A stretch of DNA of 64,000 bases from Pseudoruegeria sp. SK021 (lineage in GTDB: Bacteria; Pseudomonadota; Alphaproteobacteria; Rhodobacterales; Rhodobacteraceae), in contig NZ_MTBG01000001.1 of assembly GCF_002119405.1 (NCBI RefSeq), positions 464,993 through 528,992 on the forward strand, written 5' to 3'. The notes under the pieces were generated by a model that saw only the letters and a program-made list of their open reading frames with translations, was not told where the DNA came from and did not search any database. The translations under genes and the position numbers were made by a program. This document shows positions 56,098 to 64,000 of the stretch, one piece after another. Positions within the stretch are counted from its first letter, which is position 1. Each line of letters begins with the position of its first letter.

Positions 56098-57462
56098 TTA
56101 AACAGGGTCGAAGGTCACGGTGAAATGTTGCGGGAAAGGCGTCTCGCCCGTGTCAATCTGCCCACTGGGCCCAACGGCCCGACCAAGCCCCTGCTGTGCG
56201 AGGACCGGTTTCAGGATCGCCGGGATCAGCGCTTCGTTGATCGCCGCGCCGAAACAGGTGTGCATCCCCGTCCCCCAAATGATGTAATCGCCAAATGGTC
56301 GGTCAATCAGAAAGTCGTTGGGGGCCTGAAACGCGCTGCGATCAAACATCGCCGATTGAGTCGCCGCAAAGACGATCTGACCTTTTTTCACCCGCATCCT
56401 GCGCAGGGTAGACTGGGCAATAACGCAGTCCCTGACCGCGCGGCGATAGATCACCGGGTTGTGCGGATTGAACCGCAGAGCCTCCCACAGGGACGCGGCC
56501 AGCGTTGCATCATCCCCTTCCCGGGCCGCCGTCATCGCCCGGCAGAGCGCCTGCGGATGGCGGAACAATTCATCCAGCGCCAGACAACAGGCCTTGGAAA
56601 TTGTTGGGATCGCGCCGATCAAGAGGCCAAGCAGGTTGTTTCGAATGCCAAGGTCGGTCATCCCCGGAACCCCAGCGGCCTGTAGCGCCAGACAGCGGTT
56701 GAGCAAATCCGGCGCCGCGGTCGGGTCGGATTTTCGGGCAGCAATCGCCCCATCCAAATAGGCCCGCAGCGCGGCGGCATCGGCCAGCGCTTTTGCCTCC
56801 AGCACCGGATCAGCGCCAAGGTCGCCGAACAGGTACCAAAACTGCGTCGTCGTCCAATCCTGCATCGTTGCCGCATCTGGGCCACCAACGCCAAAATACC
56901 GCGCGGTCATGTCCCACGGCACGTGCCGGGTCAAAGCTTGCGGTGAATCCAGACGCCCGCCGCTGTCCCGAACCCGTTGCGCGGCAAGGGTCTGCGCCTG
57001 AGGCAATACGATCTCGGCCACATCGGTCCGCCGCGCAGCCAACCGCATCGCCGACGTATCCCGGGTGTACGCCCAGCCCGGCTGCATCCCGAGAAAGAAG
57101 TTATCGCCATCAGTGAGCTGGCGCATGCGCGATTCATAGACCACTTCGAAATCCGCATCGCGCGCCAAGACCTCAAGCACATCGGCGCGCCGGGAAACCA
57201 CCACGGTTCCAGAATTGTCATAGCTTGCCGCCAGCTTTCGACGGGTGGACAGATTGGGCGCAAACACCCGCAGCACGTCGAAAAGACGGCGCTGTTTCTC
57301 GGGCGAGGCCAACAGCGCACCGGCATTGGCCGCTATCCCACCCGGCGCCCGCGCCGCGCCGATCGCATCTCCCGCCAAAATGACCGCCGATGTCAGCCCA
57401 TTCCCCCAGCACCGCAGATGCGTGACGGTCGCCGACCAAAGATTTGCACCAAATCTGATCAT
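56098..57462 (-). CDS. Cytochrome P450 with atypical I-helix (possibly peroxide-using)
   Basis: A 454-residue P450. The haem-thiolate loop is WGTGMHTCFG (C403; W397 stands where Phe is usual), and the K-helix E-x-x-R is E327-A-L-R330. In the I-helix the usual [AG]Gx[DE]T is GAIPT (283-287): Pro 286 replaces the acid that helps split O2, while Thr 287 is kept. P450s lacking this acid often use peroxides or rearrange hydroperoxides. The block DGDNFFLGMQPGWAYTRDTSAMRLAARRTD (about 118-147) is distinctive. Starts at 57462, 13 bp after the DyP gene, and is last in a four-gene operon. Substrate unknown. Confidence 0.9.
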   Translation of the reverse strand: MIRFGANLWSATVTHLRCWGNGLTSAVILAGDAIGAARAPGGIAANAGALLASPEKQRRLFDVLRVFAPNLSTRRKLAASYDNSGTVVVSRRADVLEVLARDADFEVVYESRMRQLTDGDNFFLGMQPGWAYTRDTSAMRLAARRTDVAEIVLPQAQTLAAQRVRDSGGRLDSPQALTRHVPWDMTARYFGVGGPDAATMQDWTTTQFWYLFGDLGADPVLEAKALADAAALRAYLDGAIAARKSDPTAAPDLLNRCLALQAAGVPGMTDLGIRNNLLGLLIGAIPTISKACCLALDELFRHPQALCRAMTAAREGDDATLAASLWEALRFNPHNPVIYRRAVRDCVIAQSTLRRMRVKKGQIVFAATQSAMFDRSAFQAPNDFLIDRPFGDYIIWGTGMHTCFGAAINEALIPAILKPVLAQQGLGRAVGPSGQIDTGETPFPQHFTVTFDPV

Positions 57463-57475
57463 ACCTGTTCCAATT

Positions 57476-59131
57476 TCAGGTTGGATCGACGACGCCTGCC
57501 GCGATCATCTGCAACGCGGACAGCGAGGGAAGAAAGAAATAATCGCCCCCGCGCGGCTCCACGAACGTCTTCAACTTACTCATGATGAACGGTGGGGCCC
57601 CGTCTCGTGGGTCGACCGGAATCGTGAACCGTTTGTGCCGATCATGATTGCCCACGATCGGGCACGTGTTGTTGCCCTGATGAAAATCCAGCCCATATTG
57701 AACCCATTGCTGCTGCACGAATTCGAACTGGCGAAAGATGCTGGCACCGATGATCATCATCGCCACGCCCTGCTCGGTCTCATCGCTGCGCTGATCTGAA
57801 ACTGAAGGACCATAGGGCAGACCGCGCCGCAGAATGCGGCGGCGCTTGTTCAACTGAGTGGACGCATCCGGGTTTTCTGCCCCAGCCTGATTGAGCGGAT
57901 CGAGATAATCCCGGGTGTTGACCCGACGCAGATGCGCCCCGACCGGGCATTTTATCCCGTTCATATCGTCGGCAAAGCCAAAATCCGACGCCTCGGGCGA
58001 ACCGAGATAGGCACGCAATGCCTTTGCAGCCCTGAAAGGATCGGGGTCATCAAGGCCTTTGTCTGCACGAAACGCCCGCCAAGCGGTGAAGGTTGGCACG
58101 GTCGACAAGGGCACACCATCAGACCAACGCCCGACCATCTTGGCCTTGATCGTTTCGGCAGCCTCATCCACGCTGATCCCCTTTTGGGCCGCGAAGGTTT
58201 CAGCCTCCTCAGCAATCACCGCGTCGAACGTTCCAACATTCTCGTGCAGCTTGCGATAGACCATGAAACTGCCGTTATGCATCAGGTTGGGCGGCGGTGC
58301 GGTTGGCGGGATCTCCTGACTTTCATCGGGGTGGCCCAACAGAAACTCGCCCGTGGCCAATGGCACCCACCCCGCACCACGGCTCATGCGCTTGCCCCGC
58401 CCGATCGCAGCCAGCTTTTCCTCTTCGGCCGGGAATTGCCCGGCGAACACCGGATCGCCGATGCCGTCGGTGAAGCCAAAATGTTCTTTCGGGGTCGGCA
58501 CTTTGATCCCGTTGTAGTCGGCAAAGATCGCCGAGGCCGCCTGATACAACTGGTCCCCGGCTTGGCCGTTGGTCGCGAGGATTCGGACCTTTTGACCAAG
58601 CGCGCTGCAGATCTCTTGCAGCCACAGGGTCTGCTCTTCTAATGCGGGCGACGGCTGCGCGGTGCCTTCGGCGGCGACCTGAGCATTCATCGACATCCAG
58701 ATATGCACGTCGTTCTGACCGCCCGGCTGGCGATTCTGTTGCCAGATCGGATCCCAGTGGCGGCACCACGCATCCGCCTCGGCCGCCTCTTGGGTCTGGG
58801 TATTGTCCCGGTCGCCCAGAATGAAAGCCCGCGCCTTCATGCCATCCACAAACGATTCAGGCATGCCCTGCAATGTCCGGGTCGGCAGTCCCAACATATA
58901 GAGGCCGAAAAAGGTGAACCCGATATTCAGGGTGACCAGAGGTTTGGTTTCAGGCGTCCAACGCGAGGCGGTGGTGACTTTGGCCCGGACCCGGTTCACA
59001 AATGCGCGTCCGGCTGCCGGATCCTCGATATGCAGGAAAAAATATCGGGCGAACGGAAAGGAATAGCGCCCGTAAGCGCGGGGAATGTTGCCTTGGATGT
59101 CATCCAGATTAAGGGTGCGGCTGGTGTCCAT
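57476..59131 (-). CDS. DyP-type haem peroxidase
   Basis: A 551-residue dye-decolourising peroxidase-family protein. The catalytic GxxDG motif is GFTDGIGDP (219-227; Asp 222), and the proximal haem-ligand His is H400 in CPVGAHLRRVN, with Arg 436 in ILRRGLPYGP as the distal-type partner. Two ferredoxin-like barrels are expected. There is no signal peptide or Tat motif. Start at 59131 overlaps the stop of the upstream gene by 1 nt (TGATG); the long open frame to 59755 is a shadow of that gene. It uses H2O2 or organic peroxides; the P450 next to it may share the peroxide chemistry. Confidence 0.93.
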   Translation of the reverse strand: MDTSRTLNLDDIQGNIPRAYGRYSFPFARYFFLHIEDPAAGRAFVNRVRAKVTTASRWTPETKPLVTLNIGFTFFGLYMLGLPTRTLQGMPESFVDGMKARAFILGDRDNTQTQEAAEADAWCRHWDPIWQQNRQPGGQNDVHIWMSMNAQVAAEGTAQPSPALEEQTLWLQEICSALGQKVRILATNGQAGDQLYQAASAIFADYNGIKVPTPKEHFGFTDGIGDPVFAGQFPAEEEKLAAIGRGKRMSRGAGWVPLATGEFLLGHPDESQEIPPTAPPPNLMHNGSFMVYRKLHENVGTFDAVIAEEAETFAAQKGISVDEAAETIKAKMVGRWSDGVPLSTVPTFTAWRAFRADKGLDDPDPFRAAKALRAYLGSPEASDFGFADDMNGIKCPVGAHLRRVNTRDYLDPLNQAGAENPDASTQLNKRRRILRRGLPYGPSVSDQRSDETEQGVAMMIIGASIFRQFEFVQQQWVQYGLDFHQGNNTCPIVGNHDRHKRFTIPVDPRDGAPPFIMSKLKTFVEPRGGDYFFLPSLSALQMIAAGVVDPT

Positions 59132-60168
59132 CAGATCACCCCGCCCTCGGCAGCGATGGAAATGACCCCCGGCGCCTGACTTGGTGCCATCTTGTCTGCC
59201 GGCTTGTGATTGTCGATATAGTGACCGAAGGCTGCGTGCAGGGCTTCTGGACTTTGCCCCTGAGACTCGACAGTGAAATCGGCGAAGGTCTGTTGCAGAT
59301 AGAGAGATTTTAACACGGACGGCAGATCGCCGTATTTCGCAGGCGGCATCGGATTTTGCCCATTGGCCATCACATAACGATACACCCCATAAAGAACCGC
59401 GACAGACACCAGCGTCCCAATCAGCGCCGTCGCCCCTGAACCCCAGCCGGTGATCCAGCCCAAGACCGGTGCGGTGCTCAGCCCCAGCACCACCCCGATC
59501 AAACCCAAAAGCGCCGCGACCACCGGCGTTGCAGCCACGATCCCCAGCGCCTTGATCGGCAGGTTCGACAGCGTGGGTGGCGCGATCCAGTAATCGTTGA
59601 ATGGCAGGGTCGTTTCGATCTGACAGCGGGCCATATAGGCGGCGAAATCCTCGGCTGAAGTGACCGCTTCGAACCCATAACAATGCCGGTAAATCGACCG
59701 AAGTTCTGGCTGCATCGTAGTCCAGAGACGGCGCAAATACGCGTCGCGCACCCACGCTTGCTGGTCGGGGTCTAAATGGGCAGGCAACGGGTCGCCCTCG
59801 TCCATAACGGCGTCAATATCGGCGGCGAACATCAGATACGCGGCGTTCAGCCGGTCCACCGGCTGAGGATGGATCGGGTCCTGCCCTTGGATGGACGCCA
59901 CCAGCGCGTTTTTGGCCGTGCGCCCGTTGTAGGTCACATCGTCCAACACCATGTAGCGGCATAGATGGGTTTGACGGTTGCGGCAGAACGGGCTGTTTTC
60001 GCCGATGTCCCGCGTTGCAGGTGATTGTAGGGCCGTGGGCAGCAGCCCCAAAACCGTCTTGACGATCTGTTCATGGCTGGCCATGCCGCCCATGGCCAAA
60101 GCCTCGGATCCGCCCTTGATCGGGGTCAGAAACGTCAGGAACAAGTGCCCGGTATCGAAATTCGGCAT
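59131..60168 (-). CDS. Uncharacterised membrane protein of the DyP/P450 operon
   Basis: A 345-residue protein I do not recognise. The N-terminal ~210 residues are soluble, starting FDTGHLFLTFLTPIKGGSE, which recalls the first strand-helix of DyP/EthD-type ferredoxin-like domains, and contain several Cys/His-rich pieces (FCRNRQTHLCRYMVLDD, YRHCYGFEA). Two adjacent membrane helices follow (LPIKALGIVAATPVVAALLGLI; TALIGTLVSVAVLYGVYRYVM), then a ~85-residue C-terminal tail. Start at 60168 was chosen for fit; it follows the previous gene by 19 bp and overlaps the DyP start. It may dock the peroxidase to the membrane. Confidence 0.72.
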   Translation of the reverse strand: MPNFDTGHLFLTFLTPIKGGSEALAMGGMASHEQIVKTVLGLLPTALQSPATRDIGENSPFCRNRQTHLCRYMVLDDVTYNGRTAKNALVASIQGQDPIHPQPVDRLNAAYLMFAADIDAVMDEGDPLPAHLDPDQQAWVRDAYLRRLWTTMQPELRSIYRHCYGFEAVTSAEDFAAYMARCQIETTLPFNDYWIAPPTLSNLPIKALGIVAATPVVAALLGLIGVVLGLSTAPVLGWITGWGSGATALIGTLVSVAVLYGVYRYVMANGQNPMPPAKYGDLPSVLKSLYLQQTFADFTVESQGQSPEALHAAFGHYIDNHKPADKMAPSQAPGVISIAAEGGVI

Positions 60169-60187
60169 CTCAAATCTCCCTCGTCCG

Positions 60188-60856
60188 TCAGCTGCGCGTG
60201 GCGTTAAAGATGCGGGACAATCGCTGCACATTGGGGGCCCGGTTTAAATCGGCGCGTTCGGTATCCAAGCTGGCCACAGGGCCAAATCCCGGCTCGCCCA
60301 GATCCCCCTGCACCGAGGTCAACAACTCACGATAGGTCGCAGCAAAGGCTTCGGGGCTTTGGGTGGCGTGGGCCGCGCTTAGCGCCTGCACCACCTCATT
60401 CACCCGCATGGCGCTTTTTATATCGCGCTGTGCGGACCCGGGCGTCCCATTATAATAATAGTCGGTAAATACCTGATTGTAGGTAATATAATTCTTGAAT
60501 GCCGTCACCGGAATCGATTGCGGATATTTGGTCGCCGTGTACCAGAACAGGTTCAACCCATTGGGAATTCCATCCGAAAACGCATCGATATACTGATCCC
60601 ACGTGCCGTTGAAATTTGAGCAGAACAGCATGTAATCGTTTTGAAGGTCCTCTTTGCCCTGCCCGAGATCCGGCCAATCTTCACGCCTGATGATGACCCA
60701 GCGCGCGAAATGGATCAAAGATAGCCCCATCAAACCGCTCAGCACCGAAGGCACTCCGCGTGCGACCATGAATATCAGGCGGTTGAGCCAAGTCAGAATC
60801 GGCTTGCTGGGTGTTACGACATTCATGGCATAGGCCTTGCCGGCAATATTCGACAT
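60188..60856 (-). CDS. Uncharacterised protein, first gene of the DyP/P450 operon
   Basis: A 222-residue protein of no family known to me. It has an N-terminal hydrophobic segment (LTWLNRLIFMVARGVPSVLSGLMGLSLIHFARW) that may insert in the membrane, then a soluble part with an aromatic-rich block (LFCSNFNGTWDQYIDAFSDG, LNLFWYTATKYPQSIPVTAFKNYITYNQVFTDYYYNG), and a helical tail. The ATG at 60856 follows GGGGGGA. Gap to the next gene 19 bp. Its place at the head of the operon argues for a role with the DyP and P450, such as substrate delivery or membrane anchoring. Confidence 0.7.
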   Translation of the reverse strand: MSNIAGKAYAMNVVTPSKPILTWLNRLIFMVARGVPSVLSGLMGLSLIHFARWVIIRREDWPDLGQGKEDLQNDYMLFCSNFNGTWDQYIDAFSDGIPNGLNLFWYTATKYPQSIPVTAFKNYITYNQVFTDYYYNGTPGSAQRDIKSAMRVNEVVQALSAAHATQSPEAFAATYRELLTSVQGDLGEPGFGPVASLDTERADLNRAPNVQRLSRIFNATRS

Positions 60857-60900
60857 CTGTCCCCCCGGGCACGGGCATTGTCCCGATTGCCTTTAGGTCA

Positions 60901-60929
60901 ACTATACGCCGCAATCCCGGGCTGTCGAA
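60901..60929 (-). promoter_or_regulatory. Candidate promoter of the DyP/P450 operon
   Basis: On the minus strand a TTCGAC (-35-like) and TATAGT (-10-like, 5/6 match to TATAAT) are separated by 17 bp, with the -10 about 45 bp before the first ATG of the operon. Weak -35; position and spacing are the main support. Confidence 0.3.
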
Positions 60930-61309
60930 ACATATTCGGATGCAATCGAGTTTTCCCGCCCAAAGCGGGTGGCACCGGGCCAACGAGTAGCTTGTGCAGC
61001 CCTGAAATACTGCCGCCTTTGCACAGCAGATTCACCCAATGAATAACGCGGTATTCAACGCACCACCAAGATGTGTAAAATTCTGAAGCAGGCGCAGGAA
61101 GCTTTGCTGCAAAGCCAAAAGAAGGCAAAGGACCGTTTTTTCACAATCATTATATTGCGGAGGTAATCTGGTACTTTGATAGCAAGCCATATCCCATCCC
61201 GACCTGTACACGGGGCCGGACATTCTTCGGAACCCCGCAAAGGCACCGGTGCCAAAAACGAATCTGCTCAACGCAGGCCTCCGAACGGCGGCTCTGGATA
61301 CAGACCTCT
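60930..61309. other. Intergenic stretch between the DyP/P450 operon and mobile-element debris
   Basis: About 380 bp with lower GC than its neighbours. Short open frames occur on both strands, but none has a credible ribosome site with a recognisable product. A GGAGG at about 61158 precedes a TTG-started frame that runs into the IS5 remnant and resembles nothing I know. I see no gene here. Confidence 0.5.
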
Positions 61310-61320
61310 AGGGTCGGGTT

Positions 61321-61994
61321 TCATAACCAATAGATGGCGATGGCCGATAGGAAGACCTTGGGTCATCGGTCATAGCGGGTCGCCACACGTCTCCAATCTT
61401 TGAGCCTGCCGAACATGATTTCGATGCGGTTTCGACGCTTGTAGCGGCGCTTGTCGTACTTGACCGGCATCTTCCGCTGCTTTCCACGAGCGATGCAATC
61501 GCGTATCCGATTGTCTTGCAAAAATTTTCTGAACCAGTCAGCGTCATAGTCGAGATCTCGGATGAGCCATTTGACGCATGGCAGGCCATTGAGGAGTGCC
61601 AGTGCGCCGATGTAGTCGCTCACCTGTCCGGCGGTGATGGACAGGTCAATCGATCGTCCCTCCTTTTTTCCCGGCTAAGCTGGTCGCTGTTCGATGTGCT
61701 TTCAAATATGTCGCGTCGATCATCGCGGCCTTGTCGTCGCCATGTTCAGCGGCCGGGCCCGTCATCATCCACGCAAAGATGCCTTTGTCGCTCCAACGCT
61801 TCCAGCGACTGTAGAGCCTTTTGTGCGGGGCTATATGCTGATGGGGCATCTCGCCACCTTAAACCATTGCGGTTAATGAAGATAATGTCACTCAAGACCC
61901 GCTTGTCATCGACCCGAGGCTTTCTGTGCGACATCGGAAAGACAGGCTCCAGACGTGCCAGCTGCGCGTCTGTCAGCCAGAAAGTTTCACTCAT
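61321..61994 (-). pseudogene. IS5-family transposase, multiply broken
   Basis: A DDE transposase of the IS5 group in three out-of-frame pieces on the minus strand. The start is MSETFWLTDAQLARLEPVFP; the frame shifts after INRNGLRWRDAP; the next piece is KRLYSRWKRWSDKGIFAWMM to LKAHRTATSLAGKKGG; about 20 codons containing the middle of the catalytic core are then missing; the last piece runs ITAGQVSDYIGALALL to GRLKDWRRVATRYDR. There a TGA replaces the usual Cys codon before PKVFLSAIA. With two frame breaks, a deletion and a nonsense codon it cannot transpose. Confidence 0.85.
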
Positions 61995-62224
61995 GCCACC
62001 GCGCCGTTTTCTAGCTGTAAATGACGCAGGACCACGGGGATCAATGCGTCCTCGGTCTAGGATTTTGAACCGATAAACGGGCGGAGCATTCGAAATCGGC
62101 CATTTATTTTCAGCAATTTAGATAATCCATCTCCACTCGATACATGATCTCAAAGCAAATTTTGGTTCTCGTTTAGCCAAGAATTTTCAGGTCCCGCGCC
62201 CGCTTCCCCATTCTCGGGCTGCAG

Positions 62225-62712
62225 CCAGAACAACACTTGGCCGAACTGATCGAGGCATTGAGCAAAGCCGAACGCGAAGGCCGCCTGGTCGAGAAGATTC
62301 GGTTCTATGCGCGCGCGTCCCTGCTGATTGTCGATGAGATCGGCTATCTGCCGATTACCAGCAGTGGTGCCAACGGTCCGGGGCTTACGCGGCCCCACTG
62401 GGGCCACAGTCCCCTTCAATCATCCAGCTGGTCAACGCGCGATACGAAAAGGGCGCGATGATCCTGACGTCAAACCGGGGCTTCGCGGAATGGGGCGAAA
62501 TCTTTGGCGATCCCGTCGTCGCTACTGCGTTGCTGGACCGCCTGCTGCACCATGCCGTCGTTGTCCAGATCGAGGGGCCAGCTACCGGCTGCGCCACCAT
62601 GCAGACCTAATCCCGGAGCATACCCGGCCGCATGCCAACATCACACCACCGCCACCGCCACCGCCAAAACGCCGTGGTCGGCCACCCAAAATCGAAGGTG
62701 CCAATCAATACT
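62225..62712 (+). pseudogene. IS21-type IstB helper ATPase, truncated and frameshifted
   Basis: C-terminal half of an IstB-like ATPase. LAELIEALSKAEREGRLVEKIRF and LLIVDEIGYLP (Walker B) are clear, but the Walker A half is absent. After YLPITS a foreign ~50-bp GC-rich stretch replaces the GGGNLFFQLV region and shifts the frame; NARYEKGAMILTSNRGFAEWGE resumes in another frame, and the end has the typical PPPPPPPKRRGRPPK tail. No transposase (IstA) partner is present. Confidence 0.8.
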
Positions 62713-62788
62713 CCGGCGGATCGCCCAAGCCGAGAGGTGGGGATTTTTTGCGCCAGCACTTCTGGGGAAATTTGATCCAGCATTTACA

Positions 62789-62980
62789 CCGCGCCGCCGT
62801 CCACTGACTGGCCGAGTCCGAATGCGAGGTGAACTTGGGCTGGACCTCGCTGGCGGCACCGAAGGCGGCCTCGTTCAGCGTGTCGAGATACTCGCGCTCG
62901 GCCCGGGGCACATCAGTCGGATCGACGAGTGTTGCGTCCCAATCCTCCTTCGGCCTGGAGTTCTGCTTGTTCGCGTTCGT
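62789..62980 (-). pseudogene. IS1182-type transposase fragment
   Basis: A fragment of about 60 codons on the minus strand, PRAEREYLDTLNEAAFGAAS followed by EVQPKFTSHSDSASQWTAA, matches the central part of IS1182-group transposases. Both ends are cut, one against the IstB remnant and one against the recombinase remnant. Confidence 0.65.
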
Positions 62981-62999
62981 CGGGCAAGACCGGCCATGC

Positions 63000-63623
63000 T
63001 GGGCATTACTGCCAAGGCGTCTTCAGCGGTCGCGCATCCGTGCTCTCCGGCTCGGGGTTTGCGAACGCGCAGATCTGAGTGCTGGCCGCGCCGCCAGTGG
63101 ATTGTGAGGACGACGTCGCGCACCGTTTCGTCGACATCCACAATGATGTCGGCAGTCAATGGCCGTAGCAGTTGCTGACGGGCACGCATTGTCACATCAG
63201 GCGCCTTCTAGGCAGCAGACAAGTTATCCGCCATGTTGGCAAAAGCGCATGAATCAACCTCGATGGCCGATGGGGTTTCGGTCGGTCGGCGTGCTTCCAG
63301 TTCTTACACGCGGCGCAACGCGATTTCCCAGTTTTTCTTCAGCTGGGAGGCGATAAGACGATTGCCGGGATCGCAGGCGGCATAGCGGCGCTCGGCGAGA
63401 GTGGCCTCGAAATGCGCCTGCAGAAGCTCCAGATCGAGAATCTGGCGTTGATTTTCTTGTCGTTCCCGGTGCATCCGCTCGGCCTCGAACGCGGCCTCGA
63501 TTGCCCACGGTTCTACCGTGAGCAGCAGTTCCCGCGCAACAGCCGCCTCCACTCGGGGACCACCGGAGGTCATGCACCGGGGTAACCCATCATTAAATTG
63601 GGCTTGTCGCAGCGATAGACGGG
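63000..63623 (-). pseudogene. Large serine recombinase, C-terminal part with frameshift and two nonsense codons
   Basis: A remnant of a large serine recombinase of the type with a zinc ribbon and a coiled coil. CDKPNLMMGYPG leads, after a 1-nt deletion near 63575, to MTSGGPRVEAAVARELLLTV and a long coiled coil; a TAA (63304-63306) and a TAG (63208-63210) then interrupt the frame, which resumes as MRARQQLLRPLTADIIVDVD and TIHWRRGQHSDLRVRKP. The catalytic N-terminal domain is absent. Dead relic of an integrated element. Confidence 0.75.
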
Positions 63624-63856
63624 GCGGCTTTTCGGGTTCCCGGTATAGGCAACCGAAAGTCGTCGGCCGCACCGGGCACATGTCACCCAAGTTCGACAAA
63701 ATCGGCTCGATTTTGGGCAGGATCTTCGAGCCCCAGCATATAGTTTCAATGGGTTGGAGTCTGTGTAAGACTGATTTCGGTGAAAGTCGTGTAGTTACAC
63801 GTCCTATAACTTATGTTACTTGGAATATAGCTAAAGATCGAATACTTTGCATTCCA

Positions 63857-64000
63857 TGTTTACGCGCATCACCGAGAGCGGCGGTCGCCGCTATCTTCAG
63901 ATAGTCGAGTCGTTCCGAAACGAAGCCGGCAAGCCCCGGCTGCGGGTTGTCGCCAATCTCGGGCGGGTCGACGGGATGAAAGAGGGACAGCTCGACGCCC
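63857..64000 (+). mobile_element. IS1634-type transposase, 5' end (cut by window edge)
   Basis: The frame begins MFTRITESGGRRYLQIVESF and reads open to the edge of the window (48 codons), ending in a sequence that matches the start of IS1634-group DDE transposases (R-x-L-Q-I-V-E...ANLGRVD). The AT-rich DNA just before it (about 63770-63856) would be the left end of the element. The rest lies outside the window, so intactness is unknown. Confidence 0.8.

Noticed and set aside
59132..59755. Long N-terminal extension of the DyP frame
   Set aside because: It lies in another frame of the 345-residue gene and has a random composition; the DyP homology starts at 59131.
61300..61326. Terminal inverted repeat of the IS5 remnant
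   Set aside because: The left end (GGGTCGGGTTTCATAACC) looks like an IS5 end, but I could not find its matching copy near 62000-62100, so no element boundaries are claimed.
1..64000. tRNA, rRNA and CRISPR arrays
   Set aside because: I looked for T-loop-like GGTTCGAATCC patterns and for evenly spaced 25-40 bp repeats and found none.

Overview
The window looks like a chromosomal segment from a marine-type alphaproteobacterium of the Rhodobacteraceae (Roseobacter group). The basis is its GC-rich codon use, the petABC bc1 operon, the DUF2794 protein, the alphaproteobacterial SOS box (GAAC-N7-GAAC), and the flagellar gene order fliL / coiled-coil protein / motE / motA / TPR-like protein divergent from fliF-fliH-fliN-fliP. 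No rRNA, tRNA or CRISPR array was seen. Most genes are packed in operons with 1-4 nt ATGA/GTGA/TGATG overlaps.

Layout. 1-9.2 kb: end of a glutathione S-transferase, an outer-membrane barrel, petABC with a strong terminator, a 24-residue membrane peptide gene, aroC, a HAD phosphatase, a PHB-depolymerase-type esterase with a ribbon-helix-helix regulator, a YaiI protein and S-formylglutathione hydrolase. 9.2-12.7 kb: a TetR regulator with a candidate palindromic operator, a NYN/LOTUS protein, a GNAT acetyltransferase and class III alcohol dehydrogenase; with S-formylglutathione hydrolase these form a glutathione-dependent formaldehyde oxidation module. 12.7-15.3 kb: an SOS-box-controlled imuB without imuA or dnaE2 beside it, flanked by two different 11-bp-periodic repeat arrays. 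15.3-23.6 kb: housekeeping genes (NlpC/P60, leucyl aminopeptidase, beta carbonic anhydrase, asd, a capsule-type protein, UspA, SulP transporter).

23.7-32.2 kb is a flagellar cluster in two divergent operons. 32.3-36.5 kb is a pqiAABC lipid-transport operon whose PqiB has an internally duplicated C-terminal tail. 36.5-49.5 kb is one long minus-strand surface-polysaccharide block: dTDP-rhamnose synthesis (rfbCBDA), KpsM/E/T-type export, a sugar transferase, a membrane-bound nucleotide-sugar dehydratase, and YjbH/YjbF. 49.8-56.0 kb holds a small secreted poly-Ser protein and a complete mrp/mnh A-G cation/proton antiporter operon.

56.1-60.9 kb is the best candidate for an undescribed system: a four-gene minus-strand operon with two uncharacterised proteins (one with two membrane segments), a DyP-type haem peroxidase and a cytochrome P450 whose I-helix has Pro where the usual acid stands, so it may be peroxide-driven. 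From 61.3 kb to the right edge the DNA is mobile-element debris: a multiply broken IS5-type transposase, a truncated IstB, an IS1182-type fragment, a serine recombinase with two nonsense codons and a frameshift, and the 5' end of an IS1634-type transposase.
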